Shown here: positions 20,531 to 33,540 of the stretch, piece by piece
How positions within the stretch are numbered: position 1 is the first letter of the stretch
Layout: each line of letters begins with the position of its first letter
DNA from: Nageia nagi
Lineage: Eukaryota > Pinophyta
Reading direction: 5' to 3'
Assembly (NCBI GenBank): GCA_050084985.1
Contig: JBITNC010000001.1
Location: 22,692,001 to 22,756,000 of the forward strand
Length of the DNA: 64,000 nt
Made by a program: the position numbers and the translations under genes
Notes under the pieces: generated by a model
The model's database searches: none
Told to the model about the DNA's origin: nothing
Seen by the model: the letters and a program-made list of their open reading frames with translations, nothing else

Positions 20531-23500
20531 CAAAGGTAATTGGATGGTATTTTATCTCGATGGCATACACAAACTCCCCTTATATGATTATATAATTCTT
20601 CTATTTCTCTTTAATTTTATTATTTGTAAATAATTAAAATATTATTTTATTATTAAATTTATTATAACATATAAAATTAATTAATTAATTCATCTTCTAT
20701 GCTTGATAATAGTGTATAATTTACAATAAGACCCAAGGGGGATCACCTGTAAGCATGATTATAGGTATCTCTCCCATCGAACTTGATATGTGACAGGTAT
20801 GTGATAGGGAAAAGAAACAAATAATGATTGATGGATGATAGAGACTAAAAATACTTGAAAATATTTTAAGAATGAAAACCTAAGGATACATGTATTTTAA
20901 TTCCATTAGAATTCTATTCATCATACTAAGGAAAATAATAAAGCATTCAAATGTATTTTCAATAAGGTTATGATTTCTTTGACTTTTAGTGCCCTAGTTT
21001 CAATCTTTGATTAGATTAAGTCATTTAGCAGGTCACAATCTATGAGTAGTTTATATGTGTTTGATCAAGTAAAAAAGAGCTACCAATTGTTGAGAGGAAT
21101 CTGTAGGAGATTGAAGGTATAATTGCATGAAAGTTTATCTATGTTATTCATTATTGCAAATATGATCTATCTAAGTAGTTCAAGGGTGTGTGTGGCATTA
21201 GGGTTCCTATTAATGAGGTAGTCTCTATTTTATGAGATTTTATCATCTGAGAATTGGAGGATGATTAGAAGTCCCTACCCCAAAGTGCACTCAACACCAA
21301 TGTGAGATGTCTATTTATAACAACTAAAGGAGAGAAGGAAAGAAGCAAGATTCATGAAATTATTGTAATGTTAAAAAATACAATTCAATTTCTATAAAAG
21401 AGATGCAAAAGGGGACATATGAAAACTACAATTATACTACTTATGGGTTATGGTTGGGCAACAACTAAAGTAAAATAGAGATATATAGTAAAAATAATAT
21501 GGTTGCATTTGTTCTACATACAAGTAATGGATGGGTAGTAACGTCATGGTCATCCACAAAATTGTAACAAGTTGTAGGATCCTATTAAAACCTATTTTTT
21601 ATAGTACAATTTACCCTTATTATAAAAAATTAATTAATTAATTCATATTTTACTAAATCAAACTATTTAATATTAAATTAATGTTAGACCCTAAGATATA
21701 ACCTTACCTATAATTTACACTGAAAAACTAGATCATTAACGGTAATTTACCTACAATAACCCTTAAAATGTACTGGCATTTGGAGACAATCATAGATTGT
21801 GAGTGAAGGTGATTTGGAATTTTTTGGTTATATAGATAGGTTTTTTATTCATATAAATTTTAAAATTTTGATTCAATTTCTAAAGTTAGCTCTATTATTT
21901 GATTTTATTAATTATTTATAGTTGAACATTTGACTCTCCCATCAATCAATGCAATTGCAGAATATTTCTCAACATAATATACCTTTATATGAAGTATTAT
22001 AATAAATGATTTATCTATAATATGGAAACAAGAATATAATTATTTTAAAACAAGGTGATAATATTTTCTCTATATTTAAAAAAATATATAAAAAAGAAAA
22101 AAATTAACATTAATTGAAAATGCAAAAAGATGCAAGGTATCTAGAAAAAAATATACAAAATCTAAAAAAAAAAATATGATGCATAAGGGGTATTCTTTTC
22201 CTTTTTTATAGTAGATCCATAACTGTAATCAACCCTCATTTCCCTTTAAAAAAAAATCTTACTGTAGGCATATTTAAAATAAGATAGTTAAAAATTTATA
22301 ACAAATATATAAAATAAAATGGGATGTTGATTAGTACAATGAAAAATTTATGGATCCAAGTACATGAAATCATAACCATCCATGGTAATTTAATCCAATT
22401 GTTTTAGTGCTCACTGATCATAGATTCCTAAAGATATAAACTAGTTTTCATCTCACAACTTTCATAGGAGTTTAGTTGGCTAAGCTTATTTGAATTTGAT
22501 CTTTGAAGAATTAGATTATGGATTATTTACTATTATGAATTGATGTAGAAGATACAAAAGTAGAAGGGTTGAGGAAAGAAAAGTGAAGCCAAGAAGTCCC
22601 TCTCCATATCAATGAAGTTGGGTTTTTAGTTCCCTATCAAAAGAATTATAAGATATCTCAATAAGGGGAGTTATGTAAATATGGTAGGGACTAAGCATTG
22701 TATCTCTAATATATATACCTACTATAATGATTACTTGTCTACCAAAGTGCTTGAGCTTGAACTAGATGAGCAAAACCATCCCCGTATCATTAATTGAGCT
22801 TATAAGCCATTAAAAATTGGATGTTTCCCATAACCACTTCATAGGTTCAATCCTAACCAATATCAAGAACTTTGTTATATGATCACTCATTTCTAAATTT
22901 CCACCAACAACATATTAGGTTTAATCCTCTCATCCCTATTGACTTGCAGACACTTCTCTTCATATCCTTAGTCATGTAAATAATAATATTTCTAGGATCT
23001 TATAGGATTTGATTTTGGGTAGCCTTATCTTCCTATAAAGCCTCCTCCTTAATAAAAACTATATTTATGGGATCTTTTCGACATCTATCTACAATTATGA
23101 AAAAATTAAAGGTTACAAATTTTGGTTCTAATAAGATTTCAGGCTCCCTATCAATGACCATATGTATAAGAGATGAGGCTCTTAAGGAGCTCAAGCTAGT
23201 GGACAATCTAACTATTTATGATATCTCAAAAACATTAGGGTACTACATCAATATGAGAAACATATACCAAAGTCTAAATTCTCTCAAATGCTAAATTTAT
23301 TCCAAGCTTGGATTAAGAAGATCTGGAATTTTAATGGTGTGGTTTAACGACTTGGAAGGTATAATTTTGATGGAAGTTGGCCAATGCAATCATATAAAAA
23401 ATATAACTCTTGTAAAAATAATAAGAAACACATCATCTCCCACCATTTCCTTCTTATTATATGTAATGATAAATACCTCAATAAGCTTATGGTTATAATC

Positions 23501-24700
23501 ACCATCACCCATAATGGAGTCTCACCCAATATTCATGAAGTCTTCCTTTGAAAGAAGTAATCTTCATCAATTGAGGCTTCTAAGGAGCCCAAATCCATTG
23601 AAAAACCTAAGAAATAAAGTCTAAAATTGTTCCTTTTTTATTCAATGTGCATTTAATTCCTCTTACATTGGGTAATTTTATTTGGTGTTATTGCAAAATA
23701 AATGTAAACTAATTAGAATCAACCTTATAGGAAAATGCATTTATTATATTTATTTAATGTATTTTATATGGTTAAACTATTTAATTAGTAAGGTATTTAT
23801 TACATTTTTAGATGCATTAATTTTATGGTTGTAAATTTGAAATTATTAGATTTCAATTATAGGAAAGAAATATTTAGTTTGTTATAAAACAATAATAATA
23901 TATTGAGAAAAGAGCTTTTATATTTTTATTATTGTATTTATATTATCATATTACACTTATAATATGAACTATTATTTACTTGTATGTTATGTTTTATTAT
24001 CCTTTTGATTATTTATTGAATCTTATTTAATTAGTTATTTTCATTATACATTATTTAGATAATAAAATTTATTATTAATACATATAGAAATATAGATAGA
24101 TAGATTTAATTTTAAAGAGTTACTTTAAGGTCTTCTCAATACTTTCTAATATACCTTTTATTGTAAGGTTGAAAAAACATAGAGGATTAATTAATATAAT
24201 TTTGAAATTTTTTCAAATATACAAGCAAAATAATGTGGTAATACAAGGTGGGTGGGGATGTGGAGGGTGTGTTGCTATATATATATAATCTTTTAATGTC
24301 TTTTTAAACCCTTCTATTTGTAGGATCTATCAAAGTTTATCATGAAGTAAATATATATAAAGTATTTCAATGATTATTTCTCATATAATTAAGTTGTATA
24401 AGAAATTTGAAAAAAATATTTTGGTTATGCTATATTTTCTCTCCCCTCTCTTAAAAGTGGGGGACTTAAAAAAGGAGTAGTAACATATGAATATAGATTT
24501 ACTATGAGGGGTTTAATAAATTAAAAGGGAAGGTGTAAATTTTAAACATAGGGGTCATTTAAGAAGCCTATGAATGAATGTGTTTTGAATCCTTTCAATT
24601 AAGAGACCCTCTTATGGATTGTGCTTGAGATTTGTAGCATATCAAAAATGCCTAAATTAAACAATACAAAATAATTTCATACAAGACATATATCTAACAA
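20531..24700 (+). other. Long AT-rich stretch without recognised genes
   Basis: About 4.2 kb. The longest frames (23067-23294 +, 23344-23529 -) show no domain. 22700-23600 has somewhat more balanced composition and could be an old coding remnant, but I cannot assign it. Poly-A and AT tracts are frequent near 22080-22260. Confidence 0.4.
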
Positions 24701-24719
24701 ACCTAAAATGTTGATACGC

Positions 24720-25960
24720 TAGCTTTTAACATATATTTCCTCATCCTACATTATTTAAAACATGAAAATAAAAATAAAAATAGATTTTCAACATAAAATA
24801 AATTATTTCAAATAAATTTAGGTCATTTAGATCTTACCACATGAGTTTGACTATAAAACATACACTTTATTACTATCTTACCTTAAAAATTCTTATATTC
24901 ATAGATTCAACTTGCTCACATAAGAAAAATATAAAATAAAATTAGCTAAGAGAATCTCCAACACAATGCTCCAAATATAAATCAACTCAAAGTTCTCCCT
25001 CACAACACGTCACAAGGTGTAAATGATAAATGAAACTAAGTTGGCCTAAAAACTTAACTATGACACAATTATTGAGATACCTTAATTTTTTAAGATAAAA
25101 AAAAGAATTTTCCCTCAAGGTCATTACATTCACATATCCAAAGCATGATATGACATCAAACATAATATTCAATACATAAACTTTAAACTCATAAGCACCA
25201 GTGCTAGGGGCAATGCTAGCACTAGTAGATAAGTACCAAAGATAACACATTTTCCTAAATTCTTACCATAATCATAAATAATGGCTTAAAATTTATCATC
25301 TAATAGTTATCAAACATAACTATCCTTGCATGTAAGCTAGAAAGTTCCAAACATTACCCAATGCTAGACTTGGCGTAAGATCATAGTTCAAAGGTATATT
25401 TCCTAAGAAAAGACCTATGGGCATATCCTTGGTAAACAAAAGGGATTTTTTCTTACCTTATAATTTTATTTCAATAGTATACTACTATGATTTCCAATAT
25501 TTCCAAACTATTCATGATATTCAATGTTCTATAATTTCTTATAATAATTTCATAAGTATATTGGTCCCTAAAGTTTTACAATATTTTTTTTCATTTATGA
25601 GCATTTATCATTGATACATATTTGGATGATGAAAGCTTAAAATTTTTATAATAGAATTTATTTCATTTATGCTACTTATAACCAAGAAAACTCTGAAAAT
25701 AAAATCTCTAATTTCAAACATTCTATTCTCATATCATTTTTTGGTACCTATGATATAGGGTACTTCAATGATATTATTAATTGTAATGATATTACAACTC
25801 TTGATGGTACCTAGGGTAAAGGGTACCCATAATGATATACTTAATTGTGATGATTGCTTTATGATCACCTTTATTGGTTGGGTTATTAACCATCAGTATG
25901 TTTTCTTTACGAGTTATTGTTTCTATTTCTTGTATTTCATAAAGGGTAAAGGGTATACTT
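24720..25960 (+). repeat. Diverged direct repeat, left copy
   Basis: Collinear with 35690-37120. Shared landmarks in order: an agtgctag...agcacta block (25198-25224 and 36211-36238), a gacctatgggcatatcc or actaggggcatgcc block (25410 and 36430), a tttggatgatgaaagctt block, and ggttgggttattaaccatca (25876 and 37085). Divergence is high (perhaps a third of bases). It ends next to the PMD gene. This and the right copy could be old LTRs around it. Confidence 0.6.
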
Positions 25961-25989
25961 ATTTTGATTTTCTAAGTATGCATTACATA

Positions 25990-26795
25990 TAATGATTTAT
26001 TATTTCTCTTTCTCATATTTTTGGATCTCTTGTAGTACATCAAGCATTCCACTTTTATGATTTGCATCTAGGACCTCCACCATGTCTTGGACCACTTTTT
26101 GTTACACCTCAAGCTATTATTTTAGATTGGCTATTTTTGTATCATAGTATTTGTCTTTATCTTGCAATTTATCAAGTTTCTCCTTTAAGTATATGAAAAT
26201 AAAAATACAAAGGCACATAATAGATCCATATAATATATATTGAACCTAACATTTTGCAAGAAGAATGATAAAATAACTTACCAAGATTAGCATTATGTTC
26301 CATTGGAATAACATAGGGAATGCCAACCAAGATCTCTATACCCACTAAATTTTCCATATATGTTTTCCCATGTTCCACACTAGGGGCACCTTATTCTTCT
26401 TCTTCTTCTTCTTCTTTTTCTTCTTCTTCTTCTTTCACATCACCATCTAGGTCTATCACAAAATGCCTTATGAATGTAAGCATCCCTTATTTCCTTCATG
26501 GTACTTCTCTAAGTAGGTTAGCCACTTTACATTCTTTTTCATTCCTAAAGTATTCAAATTGTCCTTCATATGCACCATGGTCCCTTTCACAAGAACCCTT
26601 AGAATATGATGCACATTTTCAAGGTTTATAAGCATTTCACCCATAGGAAGGTGAAACATGTTGGTAATATCTGACCATTATTCAAAGAGGGTATTCAACA
26701 TTTGTTGTTCTACATTTACATAGGCTTATTCTAATAAATACCCCAATTTAGCATATCTTAGATTTATTAGTACCTCTTGGGAAAGTTCTTCATAC
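25990..26795 (-). pseudogene. Plant mobile domain (PMD) gene, main part, split by element 2
   Basis: On the - strand from the element 2 boundary: YEELSQEVLINLRYAKLGYL, then WSDITNMFHLPMGEMLINLE with NVHHILRVLVKGTMVHM (about 26662-26560). This is the conserved start of the plant mobile domain, W-x-x-x-T-x-x-F-H-L-P-x-G-E-M-x-I-x-L-x-x-V. PMD occurs in transposon-associated proteins and in the host MAIN family. After a frame change comes RDAYIHKAFCDRPRW, an acidic poly-Glu tract (26390-26445) and VGIEILVGIPYVIP. The final part (25990-26182) reads EKLDKLQDKDKYYDTKIANL and a coiled coil. GGTAAGT at 26282-26276 resembles a splice donor, but the downstream acceptor does not keep frame, so intron or frameshift is open. 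Stops and shifts make it a pseudogene. Confidence 0.75.
26390..26445 (+). repeat. (TTC)n microsatellite within the PMD gene
   Basis: TTC repeats on the + strand are GAA on the coding - strand and encode a Glu tract of the PMD protein, so the repeat is part of old coding sequence rather than intergenic. Confidence 0.85.
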
Positions 26796-27435
26796 TATAG
26801 ATGCCTCAAAATGAACCTTTATGTTTTTAATAAATCATTTTAATCCCTTGTAATTTATTATTTAAAAAAGGGATTTAAGATGTATAAAAGAGGTGTAGGC
26901 CATGTATTTGACCTTTATGGAATGTACAAGGGGTTAAAATATCAAAGTCGTGTAAACTTATATCATATATAAAGGCAACATTTGATGGCCTATAGAATCA
27001 TGAGCGAATCATGGGCAAATAATCATTTAAAGCTAACATAAGGATTATTAATTGAAGTTTATTTAAGGATTGCAACTTGCTTTGTCTATCTATATTGTGC
27101 ATCTATTATTCTATAAGTTTGCATGTATGTTCATTTTGATTATTCTCTAGTATGCTTATCACTAAATTCTTGTTTGAATTTGTAATTTCTCTCATCTTAT
27201 GATAGCAGCAATGTGCCAATTCTAGGGCATTGATAGCATGCTTGTTCATGAATGTATGCTCTATATTTTGTGTATTTTAGTATTAATGGAATGAATATAT
27301 AATTTAAGTAAACATTACTACATTCCTATTACATGTTATTGCCATGTTTTTGATATATGCATCAACATTTACAAAGTAGAGCAATAGTGTATTAATCAAC
27401 GCCATTTGCATTAATCACATTACTTAGTATCTACA
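26796..27435 (+). repeat. 5' LTR of element 2
   Basis: Matches 34748-35356 with indels and roughly one base in eight different by eye. A TATA-like tatataaa lies at 26966-26973, in the same relative place as in the 3' LTR. It ends in ctaca before the PBS region. Confidence 0.92.
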
Positions 27436-27438
27436 TTT

Positions 27439-27453
27439 TGGTGAACCTAACTG
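27439..27453 (+). promoter_or_regulatory. Probable primer binding site of element 2
   Basis: tggtgaacctaactg follows the LTR end by three bases and starts with the TGG that pairs to a tRNA CCA end. The tRNA was not identified. Confidence 0.6.
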
Positions 27454-27557
27454 TTCAATTTATCTTGTGCTAGAGGCAAAATCATGCTAACCCTTCTTAT
27501 TAGGATCCAACCACTAGTGCTATACACATCTATCTTTAGGATGCTAGCGAAGATAAG

Positions 27558-28790
27558 ATGGATCAACTAATAGCCACACTTTAGGCTTTAAACATGAATA
27601 TTTTGGACTTGCAAAGAGAGATTGTTATGAATAACAATCAAAGTTCCAGCTTGACTAATCTAGGAGGTTCATCTAATACCTCCCCACCATACAATCCTAA
27701 TAACTATGATGGCATTTTTATTTCATCCTTGATGGATGACATCCATAATTTTCCCCTACCAACCAATCACAAGACCCCCAAGTTTGAGATGTTCAATGGT
27801 GAATAGGATCCCATGTAGCATCTCATTAGCTTTTAGGAGAGGTGCTTGTTGAAATTGGGTTTATATGAGAGGTTAATGGTTAAATTCTTTCCAATGAGTT
27901 TGAAAGGTGATGTTACTTCATGGTTTTACTCTTTTCCTGGTAAGTCTATTGATTCCTTGAAAACCTTAGTTTAAACATTTATGAGTCAATACAAGCATAA
28001 TATTAAAGAATAAGGAAATATATTTGAATTGTGTGCACTTCATCAAGGAAGAAATAAAACCATAAAGATGTATGGCAAACTACTTGAGTTAAACTAAAGG
28101 AATATAAGATTTATGGTTTATTTTGTAAATCTATTATTCCTATACTTCAATTGCATGCTCCTAGTACTAAATATGTTGGTTTTAGTACTCTAGATCAACA
28201 ATTGATGTAAAAAGAAAATTTTTTATTATCTATAGGAGAGATTAAACATACATCTAACAATTTTTTCAAAGATAATAGGAAACCATATGCTAAGAGAGAG
28301 GAGAAACTAGCTAATATGGAGGATAGACCCAAGACTCCTCCAAAGACTTAAAGATCTACTTCCTCAAAGGATATCAACTACACATTTCAACCAATAATTA
28401 TTTTGAGGGACTTAATGAAGAAAGGCCTCCTACAACTACTTGAAAATGTTGATGATGATACCCCTTTGGGACACTTCAAGGCATATTGTGCTTATAATCA
28501 ATGAAAAGGGCATGCTACAAAATTTTGCAAAATATTGAAAATAGCTATCATATCCCTTATAGAACAAGGAAGGTACAAGATTAATGAATGCATTTCTAAA
28601 AAAGAATATGTCATAAATGTGGTCATAGTAGTCAAAGAGGTGTGTGCTAACTTGCAAAGAGGACATCCCTACAATGTTCCAAATCCTATCACTATTGAAA
28701 AAGTAAGTGTCCCACCTAATTCTAAAGTTTACAATATGATAGATCAATTAAAAAATACTAACCAAGATTAGCTTTTATGATCTCATTTCT
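27558..28790 (+). pseudogene. gag: gag of element 2 (broken)
   Basis: Capsid-type protein. The chosen ATG at 27558 opens MDQLIATL followed by a stop, then LNMNILDLQREIVMNNN. The Gag core is seen from about 27770 (KTPKFEMFNGE, stop, then LMVKFFPMSLKGDVTSWFYS near 27870) and continues MSQYKHNIKE near 27980. These match the F-P-x-S-L-x-G-x-x-x-x-W-F/Y pattern of retrotransposon Gag. It has at least ten stops. A zinc-knuckle remnant near 28480-28530 (HIVLIINEKGMLQNFAKY in one frame, C-A-Y-N-x-K-G-H in another) sits where expected. Confidence 0.8.
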
Positions 28791-28939
28791 ACTTCTTAGG
28801 CTCATAGGGATGTTTTATATTCTTTATTCAAGAATGAAACTATTGCTACTAACAATTCATTGGCTACATTTTTTGAGAATATCCAAACCATTAGGGAAAG
28901 TGACATTATCTCTTTTTACAAATCTAAAATACTCAACCA

Positions 28940-29400
28940 AGAATTAATAGATGAGTCTTCATCCTTCTACATCACCCATTTGGTAGATGACTGGGAAGTC
29001 AAAGAACCATGGTAGATAATTGTTCAATTATGAATGTATGTTCTAACCATTTTTTGACTCAATTATAAAAAAAAGGTGTAACCATACCCCCATTAGAAGA
29101 ATTTACTTTCAAAATTAGAGCCTATGATAGTTCTTCCATAAAACCACAAGGCATAGCTACCATCATGATTACCATAGGAGTTAGAACTATTCTAGCCAAG
29201 TTTTAGGTAGTTAATTCCAAGTTTTCCTATAACATGATTTTAGGAAGACCTTGGATCCATGATATGGAAGCTATCTCTTCTACATTACATGGTATATTAA
29301 AATTTGAATTCCAAGGAGAAGTACACACAATTTTAGCTAATCTTGAGCCCTATGTACTATGCAATGTTGCTAACTTTGAGGAGATGGACTTAGTTCCATA
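28940..29400 (+). pseudogene. Aspartic protease of element 2 (fragment)
   Basis: The recognisable part is MVDNCSIMNVCSNHFL (about 29007, a degraded active-site region where D-x-G-S is now D-N-C-S) and the C-terminal MILGRPWIHDMEAISSTLHG (about 29233-29292), the conserved end of gypsy proteases. Stops lie within it. It follows gag and precedes RT by about 750 bp of linker. Confidence 0.75.
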
Positions 29401-30141
29401 ACTTTTCAAAATAGAACCCTTGGATGATCCCACACTAGGGCAAAATATAAATAAATAAGTGCAAATATAGGAAATATGTATGGGAAATTATAAAATAGAT
29501 GATATACTTATTTGCATCTATTTAAAACTTGGGATAGCCTTGAATATTAGCTATTTTAGGACACCAATGGTGTGCTATTCTGCATACAGGGTGCCATCAT
29601 CATTTATATGGTGACATTAGTGGCCCTTACAACTCTATTCAATATAACATGAGGAACCATTCTTTACAATGTCCCTATGCCTTCCAAATTAGGCAAAATA
29701 TTTCTTTCTACTTTTGTTCAAAAGCATATGGTTAATAATTGCAAGTATAAGGGAGGAGGTTTAGGCAAAATTGTGTAACATATGAATGATTTTTTTAATT
29801 CTAAAACAAAGCTTACTAAGATAGGTCTAGGTAGTGATGGAAAGGTTAAACAAAAATTGGGTCCCACATAATTTGTTAAAACATCTAATGTGATAGAATT
29901 ATCTGATGAAATTGATGAAGATATGTGGATTGATCATAGCTTGCCTCTTGCCTTTGATTATTTTAGTACTAATGATGATTTGATTGAATAATTGGGGGCA
30001 CATTTGGAATTGCTCAAGTCTAACAAAAAATGCCATGCCTCTTATATGCTTCATGAGTATGCTACCTTGGCCAAGAGGTCAATTTTCATGATGTCTTATA
30101 GGTTTTAGCCCTTAGATGAAGATGAGATTGTTGATCCTACT
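29401..30141 (+). pseudogene. Linker between protease and RT of element 2 (broken)
   Basis: Degraded coding-like sequence, including KYKGGGLGKI at 29743-29772. The GGGLGK string is reminiscent of the G-patch glycine pattern found at the same place in element 1, but too little is left to assign it firmly. Confidence 0.45.
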
Positions 30142-31620
30142 ATGGAGGATTTGCCATCATTATTACAACAAAAGAAGGATCTCACCTTCCCAAAACAAAA
30201 GTTGCTAAACATTAACATTGGCACTATAGATAAAGAGAGATTGCTTCAAATTGGAGTAGCCCTAGTCTCTTCTAAGCAAGAAAGGTACAAATCTAAATTC
30301 ATTACACATTCTAAATATTTTTCTTAGTCTTATGATGATATGCTTGGGTTAGATCCTTCATTTGTCATGCATACTTTGCCATTAAAAGTAAATACCAAGC
30401 TAATTAAGAAAAAGCCTATCAAAATGTATTTTTCCAAGGCTTTGTTAATAAAAAAGAAGATTAAAAAATACTTACAAGCAAGATTCTTAAAGCCTATTGA
30501 TTATTTTCATTGTATGTCCAACATTATTCTTGTTAGTAAACCACATGGTGAAATATGAGTATGTACCAATCTTTGTGATATCAACAATGCTTATCATAAA
30601 GATGATTTTCCATTACCCAATAGTGATATGATTATTGATAGCATAGCTAGCCATGATATGTTATCATTTATGGATGGTTTTTCTAATTACAATCAAATTT
30701 TAATTAATCCAACTAACTGACATAAAATAGCTTTCACAAACCCTTGGAGTAATTTTTGTAGGAAGGTTATGCCTTTTAGAGTAAAAAACACAAGTGTTAC
30801 ATATCAAAGAGCCATGGTCACTATGTTCCATAAGCACATTCACATAATAGTGGAGGTCTATGTTGATGACATCCTTTTCAAATCAAAATGAGGTCAAGAC
30901 CATTTCCAAGCCCTTGATGAGGTATTCAAAATTTTTCAAAGGTATAATATAATACTAAAACCTTCAATGTGTGCATTTGGAGTTACTTATAGAAAAATTG
31001 TTAGGGTTCATGGTCTCAAATAAAGGAATTGAGGTAGATCCTAAGAAAATAAAATCCATTATTGACATGCCTCCTCCTAGAAGCTTGAAACAACTTAGAA
31101 TCCTTCAAGGAAAGATAAACTTAGTTAGGAGGTTCATATCATAGCTAGGGGATAAGAATAGACCATTCACTCATTTACTGAAGAAAGATGTTAAGTTTGT
31201 ATGGGATGTGAATTGCCACAAAGCATTTAATGGTATCAAGCAATATTTTCTCAATTCCCCTATCCTTGCTCCAATGGATTTTTTCCAACCTACATATTTT
31301 AACCTCCTTATATGCCCTAGGAACCATGCTATGTCAAAAAAATAAAGATAACAAGGAGAGAGCCATCTATTATCTAAGAAAGACATTGATTTATTATGAT
31401 ATAAGGTACACTCCTATGGAGAAGATTTACTTTTCTATGATATTTACTACTAAAAAATTAAGTCATTACTTGTTATATTACACCACATATGTTGTTATTC
31501 CTATTAATCCTTTAAAATATCTTATGGCTAAACAACACTTATCAAGTATATTTGGAAAGTGGCTAATGTTATTGCAAGAATTTGATATTAATGTGGTGAA
31601 GCAAAAATCCATTAAATGAA
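30142..31620 (+). pseudogene. pol: Reverse transcriptase and RNase H of element 2 (broken)
   Basis: RT blocks: KKKIKKYLQARFLKPIDY (about 30450), KDDFPLPNSDMIIDSIA (about 30600), SFMDGFSNYNQILI (about 30664), VMPFRVKNTSVTYQRAM (about 30768), and the catalytic box Y-V-D-D at 30859-30870, which is intact here unlike in element 1. RNase H follows: KERAIYYLRKTLIYYDIRY (about 31356) and KLSHYLLYYTTYVV. Stops at 30556, 30718, 30888 and many beyond, plus frame changes around 31000-31230, make it inactive. Confidence 0.9.
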
Positions 31621-31799
31621 AGGCAATTGCAGATATGATAGCATATTTCTCCTAAGGAAGGCAAGGAGGTGGTCCATAAATAATTTCTTGATATTTTTGA
31701 GGAGGATCCATGGTACTAGCAACTTTATGACCTATCAACAGGGTGCCAATGATGTGACTTTAAGGAGATCTATGTCCCTAATGATTATATTTATATTGT

Positions 31800-32210
31800 A
31801 GAGGATGAGCCTATAGTGTGGACCTTGTATTTTGATGGTTCTAGATGCAATCATGGAGCAAGGGTAGGTATTGTTTTTATCTCTCCTACTAATCAAGTAA
31901 TCCCTATTGTATACAAATTAGATTTCAAATGCACTAATAATATGGCTAAGTATGAGGTTCTAGTATTAGGATTGAAGACAACTTTAAAACTAAAAATCAC
32001 AAACATAGAAATTTATGGGAATTCATAAATTATGGTCAACCAAGTGAAGGCTAGTCATGATACAAAAGATTAAAAACTAAAGAATTATAGGGTGGTTGTA
32101 ATTGAGTTGTTGGAAAACCTTAACAGATATACTATTGATACCATTCCTAGGCTTAATAATAGATATGCAAATGTTATGGCAAGTGCAGCCTCTTTAGTAC
32201 CAGTTGAGAT
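31800..32210 (+). pseudogene. Archaeal-type RNase H of element 2 (broken)
   Basis: VWTLYFDGSRCNHGARVGIV (first Asp, about 31816), FKCTNNMAKYEVLVLGLK (Glu kept, Ala-Glu-Tyr changed to Ala-Lys-Tyr, about 31926), then IYGNS where the family has GDS (Asp to Asn, about 32011-32025), followed by a stop. The tail IPRLNNRYANVMASAASL (about 32141) matches the C-terminus, with Asn where element 1 keeps Asp. It sits after the RT as in element 1. Confidence 0.88.
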
Positions 32211-32439
32211 TGAAGGTGAGGAGACCATTCTCACTATCCATAAGTTTAGTTCTCCATATTACACAACTCATATTCATTCTATTTTATCATGTATTATTGA
32301 TAATGATGATATTTTTCAATATTGGTACTTTGATATCTATCGCTACTTAAAATACCAAAGCATTCTTTCAAGATATACTAAGAATGATAGATTAAGATTA
32401 AGAAGGATTGCTATGAAATATGTTAATATGTTTAACATA

Positions 32440-33540
32440 GGATGAGATAGCTACTACTTTAGAGCAAGATCATGATGGACTATGTGGTGGCCATTTTCAT
32501 GCTAAAGCTCTCTATAAAATGATATTGAGAATAGGGTACTATTGGCCCACTATGGAAGAATATTATCAAACTCACATGAAAGTATGTGTGCAATGCCAAA
32601 AGCATTCAACCTTAGAAAAATAGCCCACTGAAGAACTCAATTCCATGATTTCTCCATGGCCCTTTGCTACTTGGGGCATATATTTGATTGGTATGATTAA
32701 TCCTCATTCTAGAGAAGGACACAAATTTATCATCATAGCTACAATATATACTACCAAGTGGGTGGAAGCCATACCCATGAGGTTATTTGTACAAGAAATG
32801 ATTACTGCATTCCTTACAAAATACATTATCACTAGATTTGGTGTGCCATAAAGGTTGATCATGGATGATGATCCAAATTTCAAGTGTAAGGATATGTAAG
32901 CTTTTTGTAAAAAAATTCACTTCACACAAACCTTTTCTAAAGTTTACTACCCTCAAGGAAATGGTTGAGCTAAAAAAACAAATAATACATTTAAGATTAT
33001 TCTTACTAAAATATGGGATAAGTATAAAAGAGATTGCTATGGGCAATTACCATATGCACTATGGGCCTACAAAACTAGTGTCTGAATAGCCACTAGGTCA
33101 ACCCCCTTTTCATTGGTATATGGAGATAAGGTCATTGTCCCACTTGAGTTAGAGATTCCTTTGCTTAGGATCTCTTTACAAGGTGATGTTTTGAATGAGG
33201 ATACAAGAAAAGTAAGACTATAGTAGTTGGAGATGTTAGATGAAAAAACATTAGAGCCATTGAACATTAAAAGGTCTACCATGCCAAACTTAAGCAAGCA
33301 CTTAGCAAGAAGATAAGAGCTAATGGGTTAAAAATAGGGGACCTTGTCTTAAAAGAAAATATCAACAAAATAACAACAATGAGGAGACTAAAGGAAAATT
33401 TGAACCCAATTAATTGGGCCCATATGTTGTTGATGCAATAGGATCAGAAGCATATAGATTATCAACTTTTGATGGCAAGGAGGAACCAAAAACCTTCAAT
33501 GCCATACATCTCAAGCATTTTTATGCTCGAAAAGCATAGC
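32440..33540 (+). pseudogene. Integrase of element 2 (broken, DDE lost)
   Basis: HHCC zinc finger: QDHDGLCGGHFHA (about 32466), then C-V-Q-C (about 32588). The core reads WGIYLIG (about 32674; the catalytic Asp is Tyr), LIMDDDPNF (about 32856; second Asp kept) and YYPQGNG followed by a stop and Ala-Lys-Lys where Gln-Ala-Glu is expected, so the Glu is lost. The C-terminus ends near FNAIHLKHFYA. At least eight stops. It would have integrated the element DNA. Confidence 0.88.

Noticed and set aside
23067-23294. 75-codon ORF considered as a small gene
   Set aside because: No motif, no flanking coding signal, and length is expected by chance in this amount of sequence.
26320-26631. Ser-rich + strand ORF over the TTC repeat
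   Set aside because: The other strand encodes PMD motifs and a Glu tract; the Ser-rich frame is its shadow.
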